DNA of 15,537 nucleotides from an uncultured Gammaproteobacteria bacterium (GTDB lineage: Bacteria; Pseudomonadota; Gammaproteobacteria; SZUA-140). Under the pieces are notes generated by a model, which was given only the letters and a program-made list of their open reading frames with translations, was not told where the DNA came from and did not search any database. Shown piece after piece: positions 8,782-15,537 of the stretch. Within the stretch, counting starts at the first letter, position 1; every line of letters starts with the position of its first letter. The stretch is from assembly GCA_945787585.1 (NCBI GenBank), contig CALZIG010000123.1, positions 1 through 15,537 of the forward strand. Reading direction: 5' to 3'. A program made the translations under genes and the position numbers.

Positions 8782-9604
8782 TCCAGCGCAAACGCTCGCT
8801 CAACTGCGGGTGGTGGTGACACGACCCGCACATCAGGCAGCGCACCTGTGCGATCTGATTGAACAGGCAGGCGGGATTGCGACCCGACATCCGGTCATCG
8901 AGATTGCCGCGCCGAGCAATATTCAGGCTGCCCAGGAAAAATTGGGGCGACTCAAAAATTTTAGTATCGCCATATTCACCAGCGTAAACGCCGTGGAATG
9001 GCTGTTTAAGCTCGCACCCCAACCATTCATCTGGCCAGCTAACCTGCAAGTGGCCGCTATCGGCAAACGCACGGCCAGCGCGCTTAAATCCCATAGGATT
9101 GATGTCAATATCATTCCAGCAGACGGCTTTAATAGTGAATCGCTGCTGCAAACTGAGGTCATGAGTTCGATCTCAAACAGGCAGATCGCGATCTTCAAGG
9201 GCGAAGGGGGACGTGCACTCCTCACACCCGCGCTGACCCAATTGGGTGCATCAGTAGAGGAGATCGATCTCTACCAACGAAAAAGACCAAATGATGGCCT
9301 CAGGAATATACAGCAGGCAGGAAAATCCGGTAATATCGACCTCATCATTGTCACCAGCAATGAAGGGCTTCAGAACCTGTTTGAGATGGCCACAGAAAAT
9401 GAACGCGAATGGCTACGCTCAACACCACTGGCGGTCATCAGTGAGCGCAGTGCTCAACTGGCCAGAAGCCTGGGGTTCGATCATGAACCGATCGTGGCAA
9501 GTGAAGCGAGCGATGAGGGTTTACTCGCGAGTATCGAACAATGGTATGCTGATCGGTTCCGGAGGGGAGTTCAGCAGGGGAGTGATCATGACGCGGGGAA
9601 GTAA
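8768..9604 (+). CDS. hemD: Uroporphyrinogen-III synthase
   Basis: This enzyme closes hydroxymethylbilane with inversion of ring D to give uroporphyrinogen III. The family is poorly conserved in sequence. The assignment rests on position after hemC and on family-like segments: [10 protein letters not shown] near the N-terminus, [19 protein letters not shown] and [10 protein letters not shown]. It has 278 residues, slightly longer than the usual ~250 because of the C-terminal tail. The ATG at 8768-8770 lies inside the end of hemC, with AAAGAGG just ahead of it. The same frame is open further upstream, but that part is within hemC and is not coding. hemX follows after 2 nt. Confidence 0.93.
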   Translation: MPTVSPAQTLAQLRVVVTRPAHQAAHLCDLIEQAGGIATRHPVIEIAAPSNIQAAQEKLGRLKNFSIAIFTSVNAVEWLFKLAPQPFIWPANLQVAAIGKRTASALKSHRIDVNIIPADGFNSESLLQTEVMSSISNRQIAIFKGEGGRALLTPALTQLGASVEEIDLYQRKRPNDGLRNIQQAGKSGNIDLIIVTSNEGLQNLFEMATENEREWLRSTPLAVISERSAQLARSLGFDHEPIVASEASDEGLLASIEQWYADRFRRGVQQGSDHDAGK

Positions 9605-9606
9605 TC

Positions 9607-11043
9607 ATGGGCGATAAATCAAAATCGCAAACAAAACAGAAGAAAGACAAGCCGGTGATCGAGCAGCAGGCACTGGCAGTCTCAAACGAGTCCGCACAAG
9701 CAACGTCACAACAGCCGCCAGAAGCAAAAAGTAGCGGCAAAGGGATTGCTATCGTTGCCATTCTAATCGCGTTAGGCGCGATGGGGGTGGGCTACAAAGG
9801 CTGGGAAACAGCCGACAAGTTGAACCAGCAACTGGCTAGCCAGGGCGGAGAGATCGAAAGCTCCATTAGCAGCGCGCTCAAGCCTGCCATCGATTCTGTT
9901 GATACCGTAGAGTCCGGACTCGGCAGCGTGCAGAGTGACATTGGCTCGGTGCAATCTACTATTGGCTCCGTACAATCCTCTATTGATACCATCCAGAGCG
10001 AAATCGACAGCCTTAAAAGTGAGCTTGCTTCACTCAAAGGCGACTTCGGTGCTATTCAAGGTGGTGTAGCGACGCTTGAGAGTTCCCAAAAGAGTGAACT
10101 CAGCAACATCAACGCCCAGCTCGATGAAAAAATTCAACACGTGCAAACGCTGCACGGTGCACTGGAAGCGCAACAAAAATCATTGCAGGATAACGTCATC
10201 GCACTCAACGACGGGCTATCGACACTCAAGTCTGAAGTCCAGGCAGAAGCCGAGAAGAGCAAGATGTCTGCATGGGTGCTCGCCGAAGTGGAGTACCTGC
10301 TCAACATTGCCAATAGCCGTCTAAACCTTGAGCAAGATGTTGATGCGGCACTGACGGCCCTTAATGCGGCCGCCAAACAGCTCGGCAAACTGAACCTGCC
10401 TGATCTGGCGGAAATCCAGCAACTGATCCGCAGCGAAATCGAGGCCCTCAATTCAGCGCCAAAACTCAATCTTCCGCAGATGGCGCAGCGCCTCGCATCC
10501 CTCGGTAGCGATATCGAACAGCTGCCACTGGCAAAGCCTAAAACCGCGACACTGGTCAGCGATAAAGCTGCGGATAGTGACCCCAAACAGTGGGAGGTAC
10601 TCGCCGATCAGGTGTGGGCAGCGCTCAAACCACTGGTCTCGGTACGTAATAGTAAAGACCCCGTGATGGCACCACTGACACCGGAAAAACAGGCCTACCT
10701 AACGCAAAATCTACAACTGAAAATTGAGTCGGCACGACTGGCACTGTTACGCACCGATAACACCACCTTTCATGAAAACCTGAAAGTCGTCAATGAGTGG
10801 GTCTCGCGCTTCTACGACATCGAGTCGTCAGCAGGTGCCGACATGATCAGTACACTGGATGAATTTCAGCAAACAACTATCGATACTGAACTACCGAACA
10901 TTTCTGGATCACTCAATGCGTTACAGCAGTTCATCGCCAGTAACTCATTAAAAGTGACCCGCCTGACAGGTGAGGCATTTTCAGACAGTCAACTCGTATT
11001 TACACCACCCAACAGCGTCGCCGGCGACGCTACCATTCACTAG
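9607..11043 (+). CDS. hemX: HemX-like membrane protein of the heme operon
   Basis: This is a 478-residue inner-membrane protein with one transmembrane segment (about 46-63). Ahead of the segment is a short cytoplasmic, Lys/Gln-rich tail. A long coiled coil and a mainly helical periplasmic domain follow. In E. coli this position holds HemX, once called a uroporphyrin-III methyltransferase. Family knowledge does not support that catalytic role for this architecture, and no methyltransferase motif is visible here. The coiled coil contains six near-identical heptads (residues 104-145). The ribosome site GGGGAAG lies five bases upstream of ATG 9607, two bases after the hemD stop. hemY follows 18 bp after the stop. 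The role is probably structural or scaffolding for the pathway, which is an inference. Confidence 0.9.
   Translation: MGDKSKSQTKQKKDKPVIEQQALAVSNESAQATSQQPPEAKSSGKGIAIVAILIALGAMGVGYKGWETADKLNQQLASQGGEIESSISSALKPAIDSVDTVESGLGSVQSDIGSVQSTIGSVQSSIDTIQSEIDSLKSELASLKGDFGAIQGGVATLESSQKSELSNINAQLDEKIQHVQTLHGALEAQQKSLQDNVIALNDGLSTLKSEVQAEAEKSKMSAWVLAEVEYLLNIANSRLNLEQDVDAALTALNAAAKQLGKLNLPDLAEIQQLIRSEIEALNSAPKLNLPQMAQRLASLGSDIEQLPLAKPKTATLVSDKAADSDPKQWEVLADQVWAALKPLVSVRNSKDPVMAPLTPEKQAYLTQNLQLKIESARLALLRTDNTTFHENLKVVNEWVSRFYDIESSAGADMISTLDEFQQTTIDTELPNISGSLNALQQFIASNSLKVTRLTGEAFSDSQLVFTPPNSVAGDATIH
9916..10041 (+). repeat. Six tandem 21-bp heptad repeats in hemX
   Basis: Six 21-bp units encode seven-residue repeats of the form GLGSVQS, DIGSVQS, TIGSVQS, SIDTIQS, EIDSLKS and ELASLKG. 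The first three share GSVQS but use different codons (for example GTGCAG, GTGCAA, GTACAA). The repeat is therefore conserved at protein level more than at DNA level, arguing against a recent slippage expansion. A leucine/isoleucine/valine heptad pattern marks a coiled coil. Confidence 0.75.
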
Positions 11044-11061
11044 TAGTGGAGTGACATATTT

Positions 11062-12333
11062 ATGAAACTATTAATCATAGCCATCATCGCCCTCCTGGCT
11101 TCCGTTGCAATCGCGCTGTTCGGCAAAGATGATCCCGGTTATATCATGATTAACTACGGCAACTGGACGATGGAAGCCAGCCTTGTCCTGGTCCTTTCAG
11201 TTGGCATCGTGAGTTATATCATTCTCTATTACGCCACTAAACTACTGGGGGGCACACTCAAATCCCCATTCCGAATGATGGCCTGGGGCGGCAAACGCAA
11301 AGAAAAAAAAGCGCGCATGGCCAGCGCACAGGGCATGATCGAACTTTCCGAGGGCAACTGGAGCAAAGCCGAGCAACTGCTCTCGCAAAATGCGCAGGCG
11401 GGCGAGATGCCCGTGCTTAACTTTCTCGGTGCGGCGCGAGCAGCACAGCAACTGGGGGCTAAAGAGCGCCGCGACCATTATCTTAAAATGGCACGCGAAC
11501 TGGCACCACGAGACAGCATCGCGGTATCGCTCACACAGGCGGAACTGCTGATGGCGAATGGCCAACTAAGTGAAGCCGCAGAAAGCCTCAAACTGCTGCG
11601 TCAATTCTCACCCAAAAATGAGACCATCCTTAAATTGCTGGCCAAGCTCTATACCAAGATGGGCGAATGGAACAAGCTCATTGAGCTACTGCCTGCGCTG
11701 CGTAAAAATCATATCCTGACTGACTTTGACCTGGAGCGTCTTGAGCAGATGGCCCACGCCGAGCTGCTCAAGTGCGTATCGCATGACATTAGCCTGCTCA
11801 ACAGCGCCTGGCACCGCACCCCACGTCGCATCAGGAAAAAGGAAGGTGTGTTACTGGAATATGCTCACGCACTCATCGGTCATAACGAAGGGCATCGGAG
11901 TGAAGAGCTGATTTACCAAGTGATCGACAACCACTGGAACGATGAGCTTTGTTATCTTTACGGTATCATCAAAGGCAACAACCTCGGACGCCAGTATAAG
12001 AATGCACAGAAACTCCTGCGAAAACAGCGCACCAACCCGGTACTCCTGCTCACCTTGGGTCGGTTGGCGTTACGTAACGGCGAGCTACAAAATGCGCGTA
12101 GCTACCTGGAAGCGAGTATGCAGGCCGATCCACAACCTGAAACCTGTAAAGAACTCGCTGCACTGATGGAAAAAATTGGCGAACAGGACCTGGCGATTGA
12201 ATACTACCGCGCAGGGCTCACCATGAGCGTCGCACTGCCGAATCAATCGCAGCCACTCTCACTGCCTGCCAGTAGTGGCGTGATTGAAAGTCGTAGTGGC
12301 ATCCTGCTGGCGGCACAACCACAGCAGGCTTAG
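11062..12333 (+). CDS. hemY: HemY-like TPR membrane protein of the heme operon
   Basis: This is a 423-residue protein with two N-terminal membrane helices (about 2-20 and 39-59) flanking a short loop. A cytoplasmic helical region with tetratricopeptide-like repeats follows, for example EGNWSKAEQLLSQ, NGQLSEAAESLKLL and EQDLAIEYYRAGL. HemY is the usual partner of HemX at the end of the hemCDXY operon, and this architecture is the classic one. It is not the unrelated Bacillus protoporphyrinogen oxidase that shares the name. Function is unproven; TPR repeats suggest protein binding at the membrane. It begins 18 bp after hemX, with GGAG rather far upstream, and converges on the next gene with a 20-bp gap. 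The C-terminal 30 residues are Ser/Gln/Pro-rich and probably flexible. Confidence 0.92.
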   Translation: MKLLIIAIIALLASVAIALFGKDDPGYIMINYGNWTMEASLVLVLSVGIVSYIILYYATKLLGGTLKSPFRMMAWGGKRKEKKARMASAQGMIELSEGNWSKAEQLLSQNAQAGEMPVLNFLGAARAAQQLGAKERRDHYLKMARELAPRDSIAVSLTQAELLMANGQLSEAAESLKLLRQFSPKNETILKLLAKLYTKMGEWNKLIELLPALRKNHILTDFDLERLEQMAHAELLKCVSHDISLLNSAWHRTPRRIRKKEGVLLEYAHALIGHNEGHRSEELIYQVIDNHWNDELCYLYGIIKGNNLGRQYKNAQKLLRKQRTNPVLLLTLGRLALRNGELQNARSYLEASMQADPQPETCKELAALMEKIGEQDLAIEYYRAGLTMSVALPNQSQPLSLPASSGVIESRSGILLAAQPQQA

Positions 12334-12353
12334 GCATAAAAACTTAGCGGCGA

Positions 12354-13382
12354 TCAGGCCTTGGTCGCTGCTGAGTCTTTTGAAAATTCAAACGCATCGT
12401 AAAAGAAGTTTTCCTCGGATAATCCCTGCGCGCTAAAAGCATCGCGTGCCGCAGCGACCATCACTGGTGGGCCACCCGCATAGACATCATAGCCACTTAG
12501 GTCAGGGAAATCGTCCAGCACCGCCTGATGCACATAACCGTTTCGCCCCTGCCAGCCGTCGGCCTCATTCACATCTGAAAGCACCGGCACATACGTAAGC
12601 GCCCCCTGCTCCGCCCACGCCTGCGGCATCTCATTAAGGTAAAGGTCAATCTCTGCACGTGCGCCCCAGTAAAGGAACATCGGGCGTGAAACATTCTCTG
12701 CCATTGCGTGTTCAATAATTCCTTTGATCGGCGCAAAGCCTGTGCCACCCGCGACAAAAATCATCGGGCGCGGTGACGCCTCTCTAAGATAAAAACCACC
12801 CAGCGGCCCCTCAATACGCAGCATTTCACGCGTCTGCATATCACGGAATACGTGATCGGTGAACTCACCGCCGTCAATGTATCGAATATGGAGTTCAACC
12901 AACTCATCGTCATGCGGTGCATTAGCGAGTGAAAAACTACGGCGACGACCATCGCGCAGCAAGATATCAATGTACTGTCCGGCGAAAAACTGCATGCGGC
13001 AGGTCTCCGGCAACTTGAGATAGACGCGCATTACGTCCGGTGCCAACTTATCCAGTTTCACCACACGTACCGGATACTGTTCAACCTTAATCTCTTGTGA
13101 CGAGGCGACCTCTTCAACCGAAATTTCCAGATCACTGCGTGGCTCTGCGCCACAGAAAAGCACCTTACCGGCCGCTTTATCTTCGGCCGATAACGCCATC
13201 GGAACGAGATCTTCATAGCTGACCTCACCCTTTAGCAGCCACCCTTTACAAGCGCCACAGACGGCATTACGACAGCCATATGAAAGGTTAATACCCTGTC
13301 GCAACGCGGCTTCGAGTATGCTTTCACCTTTTTCAGCCTCAAATGTCTTACCTGAAGGGCTGATAACAATTTTAAAACCCAT
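12354..13382 (-). CDS. [2Fe-2S] ferredoxin plus flavin reductase (CDP-6-deoxy-3,4-glucoseen reductase-like)
   Basis: The 342-residue cytoplasmic electron-transfer protein starts with a plant-type ferredoxin domain, cysteines C37, C42, C45 and C77 (CRNAVCGAC...LFCG) holding a [2Fe-2S] cluster. Next comes an FAD-binding barrel (RRSFSLANAP at 147-156), then an NAD(P)H-binding domain (GGTGFAPIKG at 212-221). The order matches AscD/RfbI-type reductases and phenol-hydroxylase reductases. No deoxysugar gene lies nearby, so the sugar-specific name is doubtful and the true partner is unknown. In the NAD(P)-domain motif it reads YAGGPPVM (301-308), without the cysteine found in many relatives. The ribosome site AGGG is seven bases ahead of the ATG. 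It is divergent from the SDR gene. Confidence 0.88.
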   Translation of the reverse strand: MGFKIVISPSGKTFEAEKGESILEAALRQGINLSYGCRNAVCGACKGWLLKGEVSYEDLVPMALSAEDKAAGKVLFCGAEPRSDLEISVEEVASSQEIKVEQYPVRVVKLDKLAPDVMRVYLKLPETCRMQFFAGQYIDILLRDGRRRSFSLANAPHDDELVELHIRYIDGGEFTDHVFRDMQTREMLRIEGPLGGFYLREASPRPMIFVAGGTGFAPIKGIIEHAMAENVSRPMFLYWGARAEIDLYLNEMPQAWAEQGALTYVPVLSDVNEADGWQGRNGYVHQAVLDDFPDLSGYDVYAGGPPVMVAAARDAFSAQGLSEENFFYDAFEFSKDSAATKA

Positions 13383-13407
13383 TAAACTACCCTGATATTT
13401 ATGATTA

Positions 13408-13419
13408 ACAATGCATTGT
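13408..13419. promoter_or_regulatory. 12-bp palindrome in divergent promoter region
   Basis: ACAATGCATTGT is a perfect palindrome within the 65-bp space between the divergent reductase and SDR starts. Its position suits an operator shared by both genes, but no regulator is identified. Confidence 0.3.
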
Positions 13420-13447
13420 CCTTTATTTTCTACGGCAGATAAACCCT

Positions 13448-14341
13448 ATGATAAATAACCTTATTATTGGCTGCGGCGACATTGGTCGTCGGGTCGGGCA
13501 AAAACTACTCAAACAACACGCCGTCACTGGCGTTGTCCGTTCTGCTGAAACTGCCGCCCAGCTGAATCAGCTCGGCTTCGTGAGCTGCATCGCCAATCTC
13601 GATGACTCACCCGTCAAGCTACCCGCGATCACTGCCGACACGGTGATCTACTACTTCGCACCACCACCCGACGAAGGCGAACACGACCCGCGCATGGCGA
13701 ACTTCTTACAGACACTAACGGCCATAGCGGCCTATCCTGCAAAGATTATCTATATCAGCACCACTGCCGTGTACGGGGAATCTGCAGGAAACTGGGTCGA
13801 TGAACAGAGCCCAACGCGACCCAACAACGCAAGGGGCAAGCGGCGCCTCGACGCTGAATCGCAACTGATCGCGTTCCAGCAGCGCCATCCAGTGACGATC
13901 ACTATCCTTAGAGTTGCGGGAATTTATGGCGCAACACGCCTCCCCTTTCAGCAAATCAAAACAGGTAAACCAATTTTAAAACTGGAGATTGCGCCATTCT
14001 CCAACCGCATTCACGCCAGCGATCTTGCCGACATCTGCATTGCCGCAGCGCAGCAGAACAGCCCACCGCTCGCCATCTTTAATGTCAGTGACGGTAACCC
14101 TGGCTCGATCTCACAATACTTTCAACAAGTCGCGCTCGCATTTAAGCTGCCTGCGCCGCCTGAAATCACATGGGAAGCGGCCCAACAGCAACTTAGCCCC
14201 GGCATGTTGAGCTATCTAAAAGAATCAAAACGGATCGATAATCGTCGCGTGATCAGCGAACTCGGCATCTCGTTGCGCTATCCCACACTTGAAGAGGGAC
14301 TCAGACAGTGCGCTGAGGAATTGAATTGCGATCACACATAA
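13448..14341 (+). CDS. Extended-SDR-like NAD(P)-binding protein (YeeZ-like)
   Basis: This 297-residue protein has a Rossmann nucleotide-binding start (LIIGCGDIGRR, 5-15) and a typical atypical-SDR sequence: YYFAPPP (68-74), STTAVYG (104-110), RRLDAE (132-137) and LRVAGIYG (154-161). It resembles the NAD-dependent epimerase/dehydratase family, nearest to E. coli YeeZ in style. The usual catalytic tyrosine of the YxxxK motif is absent: the region after the Ser/Thr motif reads NARGKRRLDAE. Classical dehydrogenase chemistry is therefore uncertain. It may be a divergent reductase or an NAD(P)-binding regulatory protein. It is divergent from the flavin reductase, which may be a functional partner. 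The ribosome site is weak. Substrate unknown. Confidence 0.8.
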   Translation: MINNLIIGCGDIGRRVGQKLLKQHAVTGVVRSAETAAQLNQLGFVSCIANLDDSPVKLPAITADTVIYYFAPPPDEGEHDPRMANFLQTLTAIAAYPAKIIYISTTAVYGESAGNWVDEQSPTRPNNARGKRRLDAESQLIAFQQRHPVTITILRVAGIYGATRLPFQQIKTGKPILKLEIAPFSNRIHASDLADICIAAAQQNSPPLAIFNVSDGNPGSISQYFQQVALAFKLPAPPEITWEAAQQQLSPGMLSYLKESKRIDNRRVISELGISLRYPTLEEGLRQCAEELNCDHT

Positions 14342-14417
14342 ACCCACCACTCTTTAGAAATGAGCTTAATTGATATGAGTGTGCGGTAAATGACTGAAAC
14401 AGAATTAAAGCGAGCGC

Positions 14418-14465
14418 GCTGGTGAGGGCAAATCACACCGTGTGTGATTCGCTGATCCCACCAGC
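14418..14465. repeat. Strong 48-nt hairpin downstream of the SDR gene
   Basis: The outer stem GCTGGTG (14418-14424) pairs with CACCAGC (14459-14465). The inner stem AATCACAC (14431-14438) pairs with GTGTGATT (14442-14449), loop CGT. Four further pairs between them bring the total to about 19. No T-run follows on either strand, so a simple intrinsic terminator is unlikely. Confidence 0.65.
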
Positions 14466-14818
14466 CTACCGCCGGTGCCGTTGACGGGTTCAGATTCAGG
14501 ACCTGATAGCCCTTAGGAGCCGGAGCTTATACTTTGAGGCCTGACAATCCAAAGACTTACTTGTTTCAATTGCAGTTCATTGCGAAAGAAGTACGGACAC
14601 CGAGAAATACTACCTCGAAGGCCAACTCACACGTTGTTCCACTATCGTCCCGTTCTGTGCATCTTCATGCTTTCTGTATCGCCCCACTCGCGGACTCGGT
14701 CAGACAGGGACACGCGTTGCCGCTTAGTTGTTCCCATCCGTCATCGGGCCGAAGCGTTAACACCGCAGTAGTGCTCTGTGACGCATTAAAATTAACACCA
14801 ATAATGCGCGGCGACAAT

Positions 14819-14850
14819 AAAAATATTTAGTATTAAATTAATATATTTTT
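14819..14850 (-). repeat. AT-rich inverted repeat downstream of the zinc-ribbon gene
   Basis: AAAAATAT (14819-14826) is the inverse of ATATTTTT (14843-14850). Inside lies a near-perfect palindrome TATTAA-A-TTAATA (14831-14843). It sits about 16 bases after the stop of the minus-strand module and may be its transcription end, but lacks a GC-rich stem. A sharp switch to a GGGGGC run at 14851-14856 marks its border. Confidence 0.4.
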
Positions 14851-14866
14851 GGGGGCGTCGATGGGA

Positions 14867-15154
14867 CTAACTGATCAACACAATTTGCTTGTGCTGCTCA
14901 ATAAAATGGTCACGTGCCGTCTGGTCGATAAGTGCGTCAGCGCTATCAGGAATAATGGTTCTTGAAATCTGAATGCCAACATTACACGTTTTACACCAGA
15001 CGATTTTCCAGCCAAATTCAGCATCTTCAAAACCAAAGTACTGGTAATTTAATCCCGTTGAGCCACAATTCAGGCAAGTGCATGTGGCGAGATCAGCGTC
15101 ATTAACCGGCAGGTGTTTTATCCAGTCAAGGTAGCTGTGTGTTGTCACATTCAT
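14867..15154 (-). CDS. Small zinc-ribbon protein, candidate immunity protein
   Basis: This 95-residue cytoplasmic-looking protein has no signal peptide. It contains a zinc-ribbon pattern, CLNC (C27, C30) and CKTC (C54, C57), with an extra C25. Between and after them are aromatic and hydrophobic segments (GLNYQYFGF, GWKIVW, GIQISR). The start ATG overlaps the upstream stop by 4 nt (ATGA at 15151-15154), so the two proteins are translated in tandem and probably made in fixed ratio. Small size, last position and overlap with a toxin-like gene fit an immunity protein; that role is inferred from context. The alternative is an unrelated small zinc-binding protein. Lower GC than the core genes on the left. 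Confidence 0.7.
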   Translation of the reverse strand: MNVTTHSYLDWIKHLPVNDADLATCTCLNCGSTGLNYQYFGFEDAEFGWKIVWCKTCNVGIQISRTIIPDSADALIDQTARDHFIEQHKQIVLIS

Positions 15155-15537
15155 TCAAACCTCTTTAGACGCCCAGATCTATTCTGTAAATAGTATTGCC
15201 AAAAACTCGCTTCAACCCCATACGCAGCCGTTTCATTTAAATTTAACTGCTCAATCATTCTATCACCGTGTGTATTGGGGTGGCCGAAAATTTCGATCTG
15301 CATTACGTGCGTACGCTCATGTCCCAAGGTCTTGATGAGATTTTCAAGATTGGTAAACGCATCGGGGTAGAGATCAATCATGCCGTTGGGATGAGTATAA
15401 CCAAAGATATTTTTACCCAGTAGTTCGGGGTCTCTGACGATTCTAACCTTTAACCCTTCCAGTCCGATGCCGCCTTCCAGTGCGGCACGCAGTACAAAAC
15501 GCTTCTGCATTGGTACTTTTAGTTCAGTGTAAATACC
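15151..15537 (-). CDS. C-terminal zincin-like domain, probable polymorphic-toxin tip (partial, runs off right edge)
   Basis: The frame is open to the window edge. The nearest ATG is at 15510, but nine more sense codons precede it (GIYTELKVP), so this is taken as the end of a longer protein. The visible 119 residues after that ATG contain the metalloprotease motif HERTH (64-68) in TLGHERTHVMQ. Acidic residues follow that could give the third zinc ligand (E93 in NETAAYG, or E100). The upstream segment FGYTHPNGMIDLYPDAFTNLENLIK, residues 36-60, precedes the motif. By style it resembles metallopeptidase tips of Rhs/polymorphic toxins. No delivery or repeat domain is visible because the gene is cut. 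An alternative is a complete small metallopeptidase starting at 15510. It overlaps the zinc-ribbon gene by 4 nt. Confidence 0.65.
   Translation of the reverse strand, partial: GIYTELKVPMQKRFVLRAALEGGIGLEGLKVRIVRDPELLGKNIFGYTHPNGMIDLYPDAFTNLENLIKTLGHERTHVMQIEIFGHPNTHGDRMIEQLNLNETAAYGVEASFWQYYLQNRSGRLKRFE

Larger units (their letters stand above)
14342..14866. other. 525-bp region without a convincing gene, rich in secondary structure
   Basis: No open frame here has the composition of a protein gene. The longest (14534-14830, plus, TTG start) is rich in Arg, Ser, Pro and His and looks incidental, although GGAG lies eight bases before its start. The left part contains a 48-nt hairpin (14418-14465). 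Just right of it, 14497-14507 has a short inverted repeat (TCAGG-A-CCTGA). The right end turns AT-rich (14819-14850). It separates core genes from the toxin-like module. It could be a non-coding RNA, the end of a mobile element or an integration scar. No transposase or terminal repeat was identified. Confidence 0.5.

Noticed and set aside
14461..14530. tRNA-like GGGTTCAGATTC segment
   Set aside because: The flanking bases do not form a T-arm stem, and no acceptor, D-arm or anticodon arm can be drawn.
14534..14830. 98-codon open frame starting with TTG in the non-coding stretch
   Set aside because: GGAG lies eight bases upstream, but the product is rich in Ser, Arg, Pro and His, has no motif, and another frame overlaps it with similar composition. 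It was kept as part of the structured region instead.

Overview
The window is a gammaproteobacterial chromosome segment. The evidence is a class I adenylate cyclase next to the small lipoprotein LptM, and the block argH < > algZ-algR-hemC-hemD-hemX-hemY, an order known from Pseudomonas and related Gammaproteobacteria. Most of it is conserved core genome with moderate GC. The last ~1.2 kb looks different and accessory. No tRNA, rRNA, CRISPR array or transposase gene was recognised.

Layout. 35-3103 (minus): cyaA, then the 46-residue lipoprotein gene lptM. A good ribosome binding site at the left edge suggests the next gene (lysA or dapF in relatives) starts just outside. 3104-3405: divergent regulatory region. 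3406-4203 (plus): a PAS plus GGDEF-like protein whose cyclase site is destroyed. 4214-4251: long hairpin shared by two convergent genes. 4260-5654 (minus): argH, last step of arginine synthesis, with an extended -10 promoter. 5859-7720 (plus): algZ-algR, a LytS/LytTR-type two-component pair with a 4-nt overlap. 7849-12333 (plus): hemC, hemD, hemX and hemY, closely packed; they make hydroxymethylbilane and uroporphyrinogen III and encode two membrane proteins of the same operon. 12354-13382 (minus): a ferredoxin plus flavin-reductase fusion. 13448-14341 (plus): an extended-SDR-like protein divergent from it, with a 12-bp palindrome between the two starts.

14342-14866 holds no convincing gene. 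It has a strong 48-nt hairpin and an AT-rich inverted repeat. 14867-15537 (minus) carries a two-gene module: the C-terminal end of a protein with a zincin motif (HERTH), open past the right edge, overlapping by 4 nt a 95-residue zinc-ribbon protein. Gene order, sizes and overlap fit a polymorphic-toxin tip with its immunity gene. This is the most interesting part of the window, but the toxin N-terminus and delivery domains lie outside it.

Functional themes: cAMP signalling (cyaA), a probable c-di-GMP-related but non-catalytic PAS/GGDEF protein, AlgZR signalling beside tetrapyrrole synthesis, and a probable interbacterial toxin/immunity pair at the edge.
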